DNA of 64,000 nucleotides from Oceanobacillus polygoni (GTDB lineage: Bacteria > Bacillota > Bacilli > Bacillales > Amphibacillaceae). The stretch lies in contig NZ_PIJY01000010.1 of the NCBI RefSeq assembly GCF_008304605.1, forward strand, positions 1-64,000, given 5' to 3'. Below the pieces are notes generated by a model that was not told the origin of the DNA, did not search any database, and was given only the letters and a program-made list of their open reading frames with translations. Shown here one piece after another: positions 47,130 to 55,665 of the stretch. How positions within the stretch are numbered: the first letter of the stretch is position 1; every line of letters begins with the position of its first letter. The translations under genes were made by a program, and so were the position numbers.

Positions 47130-48536
47130 TCAAAAACCTCCCCTTTTATTCATTTCTTTTATGGAAGTTATAGCTTCGTTCATCGCTTCTGTTCTTCCTT
47201 GATGGAAAAAGATTACTTCTCCTGTTGGATCAGCTGGGCTTCGTCCTGCTCTACCAGCAATTTGTACAAGCGCTGCTTCGTCAAATACATCATGGCCTGC
47301 ATCCAAAATAACAACATCAACAGAAGGAAAAGTTACCCCTCGCTCTAAAATCGTTGTCGTAATCAAAACAAAAATTTCTCTATCTCTAAAATCTTGAACT
47401 TTTTCCCCTCGATTTGGATCTTGCGCATGGACGGATTGTAGTTTTTTACCTGACTGTAGTAAACCAGTTTGCTGTAAGGTCAATCCAAGTGGTCTTTTCA
47501 ATTTTTCAGCAAGAATAATCGTTGGAACGAAGATAAGTAGTTGTCGATTTGAATTTTCGCGGTTTTTTAGCCAGCTTATAATCGATTTTGGAATGGTAAA
47601 CTTCTGAAGGTCACGTTTTAGGCTATAGCACATTTTCGCTTGAGGGACTGGTAATGGTTTACCGTGGAAGCGGAGTGGAACGAATATATGTGGTAGTTGT
47701 TTCCTGCGGATTAATTTTCGTTGTTCATTTCGTGGTGTTGCTGTTAAGTAAATCGTAGTGCTTTCGGGCTTTCTGGCACGGTTAGCAGCAAACGGCAAGG
47801 AAGGGTCTGCATGAAATGGAAAGGCATCGATTTCATCAATGATCATGACATCAAATGCCTCCTTATAACGGAGCAGTTGATGTGTCGTAGCAATGATCAA
47901 CTGGGCTGTTCCTGCTTTTTCTTTACTACCACCATACAAAGCCTGGACTGGCACAGTACGAAATGCCCGCTTCAGCCTGGGGTACAATTCTTTCACAACA
48001 TCAGCCCGTGGTGTAGCTAAGCAAATGCGTTTTCCACATCTTAACGCATCTGTAATTCCAGGAAACAGCATCTCAGTTTTACCAGCACCACATACCGCCC
48101 AAATAAGCGTTTCCTTTTCATTCATTCGGATAGCAGTCACAATTCGATCAGCAGCTTTTTGTTGAACAGCAGTTAGCTCCCCCTCCCATGTACACGGATT
48201 TTCATGCTTCGGCCACTCTGGCTGACCACCTGACCATTGATACAACACTTCACATTCACTAACTCGTCCCATTTCAATACATTTGCGACAGTATGCATGG
48301 GTTGATTTACATTGATTACACGGGAATTTTCCAAAAAGAGTAGTTTTTTCATTGCCACATCGATTACAATGCATACGGAAGGATTTTCGAACGATTGGTT
48401 TCATTGGAGTAAACTGCTTTGTGGCGAGTAGATGTTGGAATACGGGGTTATCAAGCAAGATTTCGTTTCTTAATAATAATTTCCCATTATATTGCTTGGC
48501 GTATTCATCACGTGTAGCGGTTATTTCGTTTGACAT
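47130..48536 (-). CDS. comFA: Late competence DNA-translocation helicase ComFA
   Basis: ComFA is a DEAD-like ATPase that helps pull single-stranded DNA through the uptake channel. It has an N-terminal four-cysteine zinc finger (Cys57, Cys60, Cys73, Cys76, with further Cys83/Cys86), Walker A CGAGKT at residues 149-154, Walker B IIDEIDAFP and helicase motif VI QIAGRAGRSP. Start at 48536 uses GAGAGTG upstream; the ATG at 48554 has no ribosome site. 468 residues. It is translationally coupled to comFC. Confidence 0.95.
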   Translation of the reverse strand: MSNEITATRDEYAKQYNGKLLLRNEILLDNPVFQHLLATKQFTPMKPIVRKSFRMHCNRCGNEKTTLFGKFPCNQCKSTHAYCRKCIEMGRVSECEVLYQWSGGQPEWPKHENPCTWEGELTAVQQKAADRIVTAIRMNEKETLIWAVCGAGKTEMLFPGITDALRCGKRICLATPRADVVKELYPRLKRAFRTVPVQALYGGSKEKAGTAQLIIATTHQLLRYKEAFDVMIIDEIDAFPFHADPSLPFAANRARKPESTTIYLTATPRNEQRKLIRRKQLPHIFVPLRFHGKPLPVPQAKMCYSLKRDLQKFTIPKSIISWLKNRENSNRQLLIFVPTIILAEKLKRPLGLTLQQTGLLQSGKKLQSVHAQDPNRGEKVQDFRDREIFVLITTTILERGVTFPSVDVVILDAGHDVFDEAALVQIAGRAGRSPADPTGEVIFFHQGRTEAMNEAITSIKEMNKRGGF

Positions 48537-48638
48537 TGATTCACTCTCTTTCATATTATTTCGCCATTCCTAGATTTATAGCATGGCTAGGAATGACGAT
48601 TATTTTTTAGCTTAATCATTACAAAGACAAATTTGCTG

Positions 48639-49481
48639 CTATTTTACATACCAACCGACACCAATAGCCCCCTCGCCTAAGTGCGTTCCAATAACAGGTC
48701 CAAAGTAGCTAATCGTTGCTTCCATGGTAGGATTTTTTTGTAAAAATGCATCACGTAGTTCAATCGCGGATGCTTCATTATTTCCGTGAATGAAAACAAC
48801 AGAAAGATCTTTTCCTTTATCAGCATCTTCCTCAAGCATTCCAATGATTCGGCTAATCGCCTTTTTACGCGTTCTTATTTTTTCAAATGGTACGATCAAT
48901 TTTTTAGAGAAATGGAGGATTGGTTTTACTTGCAAAAGACTTCCAACTAACGCCTGGGCGCCTGATAGACGACCACCTCGTTGCAAGTTAGTAAGATCAT
49001 CTACCATGAAATAAGCTGTCATAGTTTCTTTCATCTCATCTAATCGTTGAATGATCTCCTGAGCTGTCTTCCCCTGCTCAGCCATTTTTGCAGCTTCCAA
49101 TACATAAAAGCCCTGCACCATACAGCTCATCTCGGAATCATATACATAGACATCAATACCGTCTACCATTTCTCCAGCACTAGCAACCGCTTGATAAGTC
49201 CCACTAATCCCACTGGATAAATGGATGGATACAACTGCATCATAATCCTTAGCAAGCTCCTCTAATTTGGTCGTTACATATCCGATGGAAGGTTGTGAGG
49301 TTGTAGGTAATTGCTTTGTTTCTCTTACTTTTTGATAGAATTCTTCTGTTGTAATATCTATTTCTTCCTCATAGGATTTATCTTCGAAGACAACACTAAG
49401 TGGAACCATGTGAATATTAGTCTTTTCTCTTACGTCAGCAGTTATATATGCTGTGCTATCTGTCATTACAGCAACTTTCAT
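48639..49481 (-). CDS. DegV family fatty-acid-binding protein
   Basis: DegV proteins bind a fatty acid and serve fatty-acid kinase (FakB role) or similar lipid exchange. The 280-residue protein has the fold's landmarks: MTDSTAYI near the start, TSQPSIG near residue 61 and HLSSGISGTYQ near 82-92. GGAGAAGGAT precedes the ATG. It stands between degU and comFA as in B. subtilis, where it is called degV. Which exogenous or endogenous lipid it carries cannot be read from the sequence. Confidence 0.93.
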   Translation of the reverse strand: MKVAVMTDSTAYITADVREKTNIHMVPLSVVFEDKSYEEEIDITTEEFYQKVRETKQLPTTSQPSIGYVTTKLEELAKDYDAVVSIHLSSGISGTYQAVASAGEMVDGIDVYVYDSEMSCMVQGFYVLEAAKMAEQGKTAQEIIQRLDEMKETMTAYFMVDDLTNLQRGGRLSGAQALVGSLLQVKPILHFSKKLIVPFEKIRTRKKAISRIIGMLEEDADKGKDLSVVFIHGNNEASAIELRDAFLQKNPTMEATISYFGPVIGTHLGEGAIGVGWYVK

Positions 49482-49708
49482 AACCTATCCTTCTCCTCTA
49501 TTACGATTTGTATCATTTTTATTTTACCTCAACTATTTCTAAAAAGCACTTGTTATTCTGAGTTCTTCTCATGTATGTTATGAGAACGGTAGAAATCCTA
49601 TCGAGGAGCGCAATTATGATGATTCATGCAAAGAGGTACTGCCTTTAATCGGAAAATTCGCAGATTAGTCGTTCATTCATAACATCACTTTAGATACGCA
49701 CGGAAAAA

Positions 49709-49743
49709 TACCCTGATGATACAAGATCATCAGGGTATTTTTA
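49709..49743 (-). terminator. Terminator of degSU
   Basis: Perfect 13-bp stem ATACCCTGATGAT/ATCATCAGGGTAT with 5-base loop, followed by TTTTT on the minus strand, 12 bases after degU. Confidence 0.9.
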
Positions 49744-49754
49744 GAACAATGCGG

Positions 49755-50447
49755 CTAGATGACCTCAACCCAACCTTTTCGGATGGCTGAAACAACTGCC
49801 TGTGTACGATCGTTTACATTCATTTTTTGTAAAATATTACTCACATGATTTTTTACCGTTTTTTCACTGATGTATAAGGTTTCAGCTACTGCACGGTTAC
49901 TTTTTCCATCTGCTAATAATTGCAATACCTGACACTCACGCTTTGTAAGCAAGTGTAATGGTTTACGATATTCAATTCCTTTATCAGCGATACTAGAACT
50001 ATTTTCTCTAGCTAGACGTCGATATTCCTTAACAAGATTATGTGTTATTTTCGGGTGTAAGTATGATCCTCCATCACTAACGACTTTAATCGCTTCAATT
50101 AATGAATCTGAATCCATTTCTTTCAATAGATAGCCTTGCGCACCTGTTTTCAATGCGTGTGTCACATAGCTTTCATCATCATGGATGGACAGGATAATTA
50201 CTTTCGTATTTGGGAAATATCTTACTAAATCAGCAGTCGCCTGAACCCCATTTATTTCAGGCATGTTGATGTCCATTAATACAACATCCGGATTATTCTC
50301 TTTAACCAACTTAGACGCCACTGCACCATTATCTCCCTCGGCAACTACTTCAAAAGAAGGCTCAAAATCTAGTATTCTCTTTACACCTTCACGAAATAAT
50401 TTGTGATCATCTATTAATACAATGCTAATTTTTTTCTCTGTATTCAT
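49755..50447 (-). CDS. degU: Two-component response regulator DegU
   Basis: DegU controls exoenzymes, competence and motility. A receiver domain (about 8-125) carries the phosphoacceptor Asp59 in [10 protein letters not shown] and conserved Lys in LLKEMD; a LuxR-type DNA-binding domain (about 163-228, [20 protein letters not shown]) follows. The ATG at 50447 has GGGAGG ten bases upstream; the ORF extends to 50465 without support. 230 residues. It follows degS by 169 bases. Confidence 0.96.
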   Translation of the reverse strand: MNTEKKISIVLIDDHKLFREGVKRILDFEPSFEVVAEGDNGAVASKLVKENNPDVVLMDINMPEINGVQATADLVRYFPNTKVIILSIHDDESYVTHALKTGAQGYLLKEMDSDSLIEAIKVVSDGGSYLHPKITHNLVKEYRRLARENSSSIADKGIEYRKPLHLLTKRECQVLQLLADGKSNRAVAETLYISEKTVKNHVSNILQKMNVNDRTQAVVSAIRKGWVEVI

Positions 50448-50616
50448 TGCCTTTATTCCTCCCACATACTAAATACTAGTTCTCTTTTACACCCTAATAT
50501 GATAGATCATTTTTCTTTTTCTAAATATGAATTCTCTATTAGTATATTAATGATGCATTTTCATTCACTTCATTTGCATCAATAATTCTATATAACCTAT
50601 TATATACGTAACCTGA

Positions 50617-51750
50617 TTAATAGGGAACCTTTATGATAATTGCTGTCCCCTTACCTAGGGAAGACTGAATATGTAACTCTCCCTCTAACATTTCCACTCT
50701 TTCTCTCATACCTATCAAACCGAAAGATTTATCCTTTTTCTTACTGACATCGAAGCCTTTCCCATTGTCTTTAATAACCATCGTTAAGCTGTTTCTGCGT
50801 ATTTCTAACTTCACTTGAATTTGACTCGCTTCACTATGTTTAATTGCATTTTGAATGGATTCTTGCATTAATCGGAAAAACGCAACCTCATATTTTGAAT
50901 TAAGCCGCTTCTCTTCACCAATGATTGAAAATTCAGTCGGTATATTATTGTAGTCTGAAATACTGTCCACATATTTTTTCATGGTCGGAACAAGTCCAAG
51001 GTCATCTAATGCCATTGGCCTAAGGTCATAAATAATTCTTCTCACCTCATATAAAGAGGAACGTACCATTTTTCGAACGCTTTTTATCTCGGATATCGCC
51101 TCGTCCATCGAGCCATTACGAATTGTTCGTTCTACAATCTCGGAACGAAGTAAAATGTTCGCAAGCATCTGTGCTGGTCCATCATGAATTTCTCGAGATA
51201 TTTTTCGTCGTTCATCTTCTTGCGCTTCAATAATCTTCAGACCGAATTCCTGTTTTTCTTTTGCATTTTCAATCATTTCATTTACTTGTCTAAAATCATC
51301 CTGCAAGTAATTTAGAATTACGGAAATCTTTCCAGCTAAACCTTCAGCTCGATTGATTGTATGCGTTAACGTAATTAATCTTCTTTCTAATTCATCTCGT
51401 TTGTCTCGTAATGCTTTTTCTTCCTGACGTAAAATAGCCAGATTGGTTTGCATGAGATGTGTATTTTCATACACTTCGCGAATATCTTCCTCAGAATAGC
51501 GTTCAAAGTACTTACTAACTTCTGCTAAACGTTTTCTCGAAAAACGCACTCGTTCTTCAAGCTTATCTCCATTTTCAATATGTTGAAGCACTTTCTCCTT
51601 CGTTTCTTTTAGCTCCAAAACAAGGTGATCGTGCTCTCTACGTGCTTCTTCACTAATATTAAAAATTTCATCTTTACTATTTTCCACAACTTCGACCATA
51701 TCATCAATTACATGATCCAAAGCCTTCTCACTTATTTTAACACTCATCAT
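50617..51750 (-). CDS. degS: Two-component sensor histidine kinase DegS
   Basis: A soluble cytoplasmic kinase without membrane segments. It has an N-terminal sensor coiled coil (about 1-170), a HisKA_3 dimerisation domain with the phosphoacceptor His189 in SREIHDGPAQ, and a HATPase_c domain (about 280-375) with N and G boxes (QESIQNAIKHSE, DNGKGFD, GLIGMRERV). 377 residues. Two adjacent ATGs follow GGTGGGG; either 51750 or 51747 may be used. It is divergent from yvyE. Confidence 0.96.
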   Translation of the reverse strand: MMSVKISEKALDHVIDDMVEVVENSKDEIFNISEEARREHDHLVLELKETKEKVLQHIENGDKLEERVRFSRKRLAEVSKYFERYSEEDIREVYENTHLMQTNLAILRQEEKALRDKRDELERRLITLTHTINRAEGLAGKISVILNYLQDDFRQVNEMIENAKEKQEFGLKIIEAQEDERRKISREIHDGPAQMLANILLRSEIVERTIRNGSMDEAISEIKSVRKMVRSSLYEVRRIIYDLRPMALDDLGLVPTMKKYVDSISDYNNIPTEFSIIGEEKRLNSKYEVAFFRLMQESIQNAIKHSEASQIQVKLEIRRNSLTMVIKDNGKGFDVSKKKDKSFGLIGMRERVEMLEGELHIQSSLGKGTAIIIKVPY

Positions 51751-51916
51751 TCCCCACCAACCTGTGTTATAATTATACGTACATCGTTTTATTTTTTAAA
51801 GGGTCTTTTCCCTTTTTACATGAATTTTCATCCAAAAATTGATAATTAATTTAAATTTTTTATGCATATAACACTATCTATCTACTATCATGTTCGTTTG
51901 AGGTGAGAAAATCAAG

Positions 51917-52573
51917 ATGCTAAAAAGCTATTTAACAGTTAAAAAGAATGGAAATGATGAATTAATTATTCAAAAATCGCGGTTTATTGGCTATGTTCGT
52001 AGAGTCGAAACAGAAGAAGCCGCACAAGCGTTTATTCAGGAAATTAAGAAAAAACATGCCGATGCTACACATAACTGTTCAGCCTATATTATTGGAGAGC
52101 ATGATCAGATTCAAAAGGCAAATGATGACGGGGAACCGAGCGGGACAGCAGGTGTACCGATGTTAGAAGTTCTGAAGAAACAACACCTTAAAGATACTGC
52201 TGTTGTTGTTACAAGATACTTCGGTGGCATAAAGTTAGGAGCAGGCGGATTAATTCGGGCATATGGAAGTTCAACCTCTCATGCGATTAAAGCAACCGGG
52301 GTCGTAAGAAGAGAATTGATGCAAGGTTTTTCCATTACCATTGATTATACCCTGCTTGGCAAAATAGAAAATGAACTGCGAAATTCTGAATATCTTCTTG
52401 AAACGATTAACTATTTAGAAAATGTAGAATTTATCGTGTTTGTGAAACAAGACGAAATAGAAGCATTCCAAAATTGGATGATTGATTTGACAAGTGATCA
52501 AGCTAAATTAAAAACAATGGAACAAAAATACATCGAAGTCGATGTTTCATCAACACAAACAGAAAATGAATGA
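51917..52573 (+). CDS. yvyE: IMPACT/YigZ family protein YvyE
   Basis: A 218-residue member of the YigZ/IMPACT family, with an N-terminal IMPACT domain (about 20-125; KSRFIGYVRRV, DDGEPSGTAGVPML, VTRYFGGIKLGAGGLIRAY) and a C-terminal ferredoxin-like domain. Eukaryotic IMPACT regulates Gcn2; the bacterial role is unknown. AGGTGAG precedes the ATG. It is divergent from degS, as in B. subtilis. Confidence 0.93.
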   Translation: MLKSYLTVKKNGNDELIIQKSRFIGYVRRVETEEAAQAFIQEIKKKHADATHNCSAYIIGEHDQIQKANDDGEPSGTAGVPMLEVLKKQHLKDTAVVVTRYFGGIKLGAGGLIRAYGSSTSHAIKATGVVRRELMQGFSITIDYTLLGKIENELRNSEYLLETINYLENVEFIVFVKQDEIEAFQNWMIDLTSDQAKLKTMEQKYIEVDVSSTQTENE

Positions 52574-52612
52574 AAAAAAACTGCGTTCTCAAGGATGAGG
52601 ATGCAGTTTTTA
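52574..52612. terminator. Bidirectional terminator between yvyE and the 54-codon gene
   Basis: AAAACTGC/GCAGTTTT stem with additional inner pairing, A8 on the left and TTTTTATT on the right. It ends both yvyE (+) and the convergent small gene (-). Confidence 0.8.
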
Positions 52613-52777
52613 TTATTTCGCTATTACATGGGAATGGGTATATTTAGCTAAAGGTTCACTATTCGATAGCTCACTAATTAGTTTTTTTATTAGGTCTTCT
52701 GAGTTATGAATTTTTTTCTTTTCTGTTTCATCAATCATTTTACTTAGCATTTCTTTTAATTTTTCTTGCTCTTTCAT
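52613..52777 (-). CDS. Small protein of 54 residues, unknown function, Spo0A-box upstream
   Basis: A 54-codon frame starts at an ATG preceded by AAGGCGGG and ends exactly at a shared terminator. The product begins MKEQEKLKEMLSKMID and ends HSHVIAK; the first 40 residues are highly charged and helix-prone (Lys, Glu, Leu, Ile), giving a likely two-helix or coiled-coil protein. I recognise no family, and it does not resemble SinI, Sda or Spo0E by motif. Tandem TGTCGAA boxes 80-97 bases upstream suggest regulation by Spo0A. The gene was below the size usually called. Confidence 0.75.
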   Translation of the reverse strand: MKEQEKLKEMLSKMIDETEKKKIHNSEDLIKKLISELSNSEPLAKYTHSHVIAK

Positions 52778-52857
52778 CAAATTCCCGCCTTTTGCTTATT
52801 TTATAGAATGTATTTTTACAATTAATGAGAACTCTAGCATAATTTTACAAAAAAATG

Positions 52858-52874
52858 TGTCGAAATGTGTCGAA
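52858..52874 (+). promoter_or_regulatory. Tandem Spo0A boxes
   Basis: Two exact TGTCGAA heptamers at 52858-52864 and 52868-52874, start-to-start distance 10 bases (one helical turn), in the intergenic region between VanZ-like and the 54-codon gene. Tandem same-phase 0A boxes are the strong form of Spo0A site. The likely regulated gene is the 54-codon gene, since the VanZ-like gene ends here. Confidence 0.65.
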
Positions 52875-52920
52875 AATAAAATTAAATATATTTAACATTT
52901 CGCTATATCCTTCGTAAACC

Positions 52921-53427
52921 TTAAACATTTCTGTCTGTTCTTTTATTTTTTCGCCAATAAAATATTCCGATAACGAATACTGCTAGCAACGCACCAAAAC
53001 TATCTAATCCGACATCTCCTATATAAGCCGTTCGATTCGGTGTCATCCCTTGATGAATCTCGTCTGATATTGCATATAAAACCGTCAGTAGAAAAGAGAA
53101 AACAAGGCAGCGATAGCGCTTCATATTCGCACATGTTTTCCGAAACGCAATATAAAAAAACAATGTCAATAAAAAGAATGCCGCAACATGTGCACCCTTC
53201 CGTATAAAAAATTCGACAAAACCGTTAATGCCAAGCATTTCCACACTAACAACTGATTGATTATAGGTAAAAGATATCCACCCGACTATATTTTCTAAAA
53301 AGCGTAAATCTACCATATTACCTAGTAATGGTTTGATGTCCTGTTCCTCATACGGAGTTGCTGATGAAGAAAAAATCATACACATCCAACTAATAGGTAA
53401 GGTCCAATATAAATACTTTGCCATCAT
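52921..53427 (-). CDS. VanZ-like family membrane protein
   Basis: A VanZ-like protein of about 168 residues with four membrane segments and the family hallmark near the third and fourth segments (VLYAISDEIHQGMTPNRTAYIGDVGLD, here DEIHQ at the core, then DSFGA). VanZ itself confers teicoplanin resistance of unknown mechanism; members in Bacillaceae have unknown roles. The start is uncertain: ATG ATG at 53427/53424 has only GGTAGA upstream, and a TTG at 53457 is possible. It ends just before the Spo0A boxes. Confidence 0.85.
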   Translation of the reverse strand: MMAKYLYWTLPISWMCMIFSSSATPYEEQDIKPLLGNMVDLRFLENIVGWISFTYNQSVVSVEMLGINGFVEFFIRKGAHVAAFFLLTLFFYIAFRKTCANMKRYRCLVFSFLLTVLYAISDEIHQGMTPNRTAYIGDVGLDSFGALLAVFVIGIFYWRKNKRTDRNV

Positions 53428-53554
53428 TAATCTACCAAACTTTCTAAAAAAATACAATCCTCGCCAAAATCATGTGAAGTAATTATACCGCAAAGATACG
53501 CTCATCGTATAGCTTTTTCAAAAGAAAACGCGTGGTTCGAAAATCAGATTATTA

Positions 53555-53764
53555 ATGTTAAAAATCAGCTGGAAAATATATCGGGAAACTGCTGCGTTTA
53601 TTTATAAGAAATATGGTGAGAATAGTAAAGTTGGCATTTTACCTACAAATGGCACATTTGCTTCAAGCATATATGAAAAAATGCTTAGATTTTCAGCCGA
53701 AACCATATCACTAATAATCGAGATCATACTTATATTTATCATTAGTAAATTTAGGAGGAAGTAA
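53555..53764 (+). CDS. Small possible membrane protein, unknown
   Basis: A 69-codon frame with a hydrophobic segment near the C-terminus (ISLIIEIILIFIISKF, about 51-66) and a basic end RRK. No good ribosome site precedes the ATG, so the true start may differ. It ends with TAA directly abutting the ATG of the next gene, and its last codons contain that gene's AGGAGG. This tight junction is the main support. It may instead be an untranslated leader or a remnant. Confidence 0.4.
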   Translation: MLKISWKIYRETAAFIYKKYGENSKVGILPTNGTFASSIYEKMLRFSAETISLIIEIILIFIISKFRRK

Positions 53765-54016
53765 ATGGTGTTAAAATTAAACCAAAACGAAGCGTTTGAA
53801 TCTTTTATTAAAGACTCCTTCAAGAATGGTACGTACCTTAGAGAGTTAAGGCTATCTGAAAGTGAAGTTGAATATGTAAAAACGACTTTTCCCAATGCTA
53901 GCATTAGCGTCATATCTAAAACTGAAACTAATTTATCAGTTAAGAAATGGTATGAAGTTAATCTAAAGAATGCTCATGTGAAGTCTCCTGTAAAGTTACC
54001 AGTTAATCAAACTTAA
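53765..54016 (+). CDS. Unknown protein of 83 residues
   Basis: The frame begins at an ATG six bases after a perfect AGGAGG and is closed by a strong terminator that overlaps its stop, so it is very likely translated. The product (MVLKLNQNEAFESFIKDSFK...) is soluble, mixed charged and of no family known to me; residues 26-50 (LRELRLSESEVEYVKTTFPN) look like a helix-turn followed by beta strands. Its direction is opposite to its neighbours (VanZ-like and MotS-like), isolating it as a two-gene cassette with the preceding small frame. Confidence 0.75.
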   Translation: MVLKLNQNEAFESFIKDSFKNGTYLRELRLSESEVEYVKTTFPNASISVISKTETNLSVKKWYEVNLKNAHVKSPVKLPVNQT

Positions 54017-54046
54017 AGGCTATGATAACAATTATCATAGCCTTTA
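54015..54046 (+). terminator. Terminator of the 83-codon gene
   Basis: Perfect 14-bp stem AAAGGCTATGATAA/TTATCATAGCCTTT with a 3-base loop; it overlaps the stop codon region. Confidence 0.85.
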
Positions 54047-54068
54047 GTAATATCCTTATAAATTTCGT

Positions 54069-54102
54069 CAGATAGGATAGTTTTTATACTTTTCTACCTG
54101 CC
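54069..54102. repeat. Degenerate hairpin of repeat family 2 (3' half)
   Basis: CAGATAGGATAG and CTTTTCTACCTG form an imperfect hairpin similar to those at 1567-1602 and 4824-4855. It also lies 32 bases after the MotS-like gene and could mark its transcript end. Confidence 0.4.
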
Positions 54103-54133
54103 AAAAGTACTCCATCATCCAATTGCCTAAGTC

Positions 54134-54901
54134 CTATTCCCCCTCTGTATTAAGGATAATTATTTCCACTCTTCTATTTTCGCGCATATTCTCCTCTGTA
54201 TCATTTGGTACTCTCGGCCTCGTGTCGCCATATCCTGCTATCGAAAAGCGAGATTCGTCAATACTAAATTCCTCAATTAGGTAACGAACAACACTACTTG
54301 CACGCCCACCGGAAAGCTCCCAGTTTGATGGATAACGAAAATTGCTCATCGGTCGACTGTCTGTATGACCTTCAACTTTAACTTCATTTGGTATCTCCAT
54401 AAGCAGATTGCCTATTTCTTGTAAAAAGGATTCTCCTTCTTGTAATATATCCACTTCACCAGTCTCAAAAAAAATGCTATCCTGCAAAACTAGCACAACG
54501 CCTCGTTCCGTCCGATTAGCGGTAATAACCTCATTTAAATTATGTTCATCCAAATAGAATTCAACATCTTCTAACAAACCATCTAATGGATCTTCTTCAT
54601 CTTCCTGGTCAATTACATCGTTATTCTGTGATGGCATTTCAAATTCATTGGACATTTCGTCAATTTCTTCATCATTAATTAACTCTGTTGGATTATCCAT
54701 CGGTACAGCCGATGTAGAAAAGTCAAGTATCATTCTATTTTGAAAGGATTCTGAGATCGCTTTAAATTTATATAAATCAATTTGTGACATGGAGAATAAT
54801 AAAATGAAGAAAACAAGAATTAGGGTAACCATATCCGAGTATGTAACCATCCATTTTGGTGTTCCTTTATCATTCCGTTTCCTAATTTCTCTACGTTTCA
54901 T
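54134..54901 (-). CDS. MotB/MotS-type flagellar stator protein (orphan)
   Basis: A 255-residue stator subunit: short basic cytoplasmic N-terminus, one membrane segment (about 19-40) with the ion-binding Asp23 in TYSDMVTL, an unusually long acidic linker (about 65-110, DEEIDEMSNEFEMPSQNNDV region), and a periplasmic OmpA/MotB peptidoglycan-binding domain (about 150-250; VEGHTDSRP, NWELSGGRA, GYGDTRP). ATG at 54901 has GAGGAG upstream. Sequence favours MotS (Na+ stator) over MotB, but no MotA/MotP partner gene is adjacent, unlike motPS in B. subtilis; the partner must be encoded elsewhere. Confidence 0.85.
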   Translation of the reverse strand: MKRREIRKRNDKGTPKWMVTYSDMVTLILVFFILLFSMSQIDLYKFKAISESFQNRMILDFSTSAVPMDNPTELINDEEIDEMSNEFEMPSQNNDVIDQEDEEDPLDGLLEDVEFYLDEHNLNEVITANRTERGVVLVLQDSIFFETGEVDILQEGESFLQEIGNLLMEIPNEVKVEGHTDSRPMSNFRYPSNWELSGGRASSVVRYLIEEFSIDESRFSIAGYGDTRPRVPNDTEENMRENRRVEIIILNTEGE

Positions 54902-55088
54902 TGGTGCTCTCCTCTGTATAACCATCTAGATTATTCATTTAAATGTTCAACATGCTATAAGAATACAATTTCAATAACTGTTTGAACAACGTATTCTATT
55001 TACTATTTATATCGGCATGAATGATACAAAGTTGAACTTCATTTTTTAATCTATAAAGATAACCATATTTTTTACTGCCTCTGCACAT

Positions 55089-55120
55089 CAAAAAACCGCA
55101 AAGCACAATGCTAAACGGTT
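55089..55120 (-). terminator. Terminator of sinIR
   Basis: Minus-strand AACCGTTTAGCA/TGCTTTGCGGTT, imperfect stem, followed by TTTTTT, 9 bases after the sinR stop. Confidence 0.7.
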
Positions 55121-55128
55121 CGGTGACT

Positions 55129-55458
55129 TTATTTATCTTGTTCTTGTCGCCATTTATTAAACTCAAGATATTCCTTAAATTGTTCTTTAGAAACTCCTGA
55201 CTCCATTGCCTCTTTTACAATTTTCATCCATTCACTATCTAACTCTGTTTCAACTATCGAATTATTATCATTTATTAAATCGTTCACAGAAACTCCTAAT
55301 ACGTGGCTAATTTTCTCGATAAACTGGATCGATGGGTTTGACTGAAGGTTTCGCTCAATCGAGCTTAAATAGGACTTCGCTACTCCCGCCTTTTCAGCAA
55401 GCTCTGAAATCGACATTCTTTTTTCTTTTCGTAATTGTTTGATTTTTTCACCGATCAA
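55129..55458 (-). CDS. sinR: Transcriptional repressor SinR
   Basis: SinR is the master repressor of biofilm matrix operons. The XRE helix-turn-helix (residues 5-60; SISELAEKAGVAKSYLSSIE and NPSIQFIEKISHVL) is nearly identical in layout to B. subtilis SinR, and the C-terminal SinI-interaction helices (DSEWMKIVKEAMESGVSKEQ, FKEYLEFNKW) are present. The TTG at 55458 gives MIGEKIKQLRKEKR, matching the known N-terminus, with AGGTGA upstream; a GTG three codons earlier is an alternative. It is downstream of a sinI gene and next to the matrix locus it should control. Confidence 0.92.
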   Translation of the reverse strand: MIGEKIKQLRKEKRMSISELAEKAGVAKSYLSSIERNLQSNPSIQFIEKISHVLGVSVNDLINDNNSIVETELDSEWMKIVKEAMESGVSKEQFKEYLEFNKWRQEQDK

Positions 55459-55530
55459 GTTCTTCACCTACTTTCTCTGCGAATTATATCATAATTTTGG
55501 TGAAGAGTTCTATTAATAGTAAAAATTAAA

Positions 55531-55665
55531 TCAAACATATGACTTTGTACTTGCGCTATTCAGAAACTGCCGAACTTCCTCTAACGATATACCTAGTTTT
55601 TTTGCCATTTTTATTAATGTAATCCATTCTTGATCAAACGCAACGATTTCAATTACCTTATCCAC
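55531..55665 (-). CDS. sinI: Anti-repressor SinI
   Basis: A 44-codon frame beginning at GTG, seven bases after GGAGG. Residues 11-37 contain DQEWITLIKMAKKLGISLEE and VRQFLN, the SinI dimerisation domain that binds SinR and removes it from DNA. It is shorter than B. subtilis SinI (57 residues) because the C-terminal tail is reduced. It lies 72 bases upstream of sinR in the same direction, as in B. subtilis. No Spo0A box was seen in the 250 bases upstream. The gene is too short for usual ORF calling. Confidence 0.88.
   Translation of the reverse strand: MDKVIEIVAFDQEWITLIKMAKKLGISLEEVRQFLNSASTKSYV

Noticed and set aside
49600-49700. GAGGAG followed by ATG ATG on the plus strand
   Set aside because: The frame stops after 10 codons and there is no terminator; judged to be chance.
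52861-52920. Spo0A boxes as control of the VanZ-like gene
   Set aside because: The VanZ-like gene ends at 52921 and is transcribed toward the boxes, so they are downstream of it.
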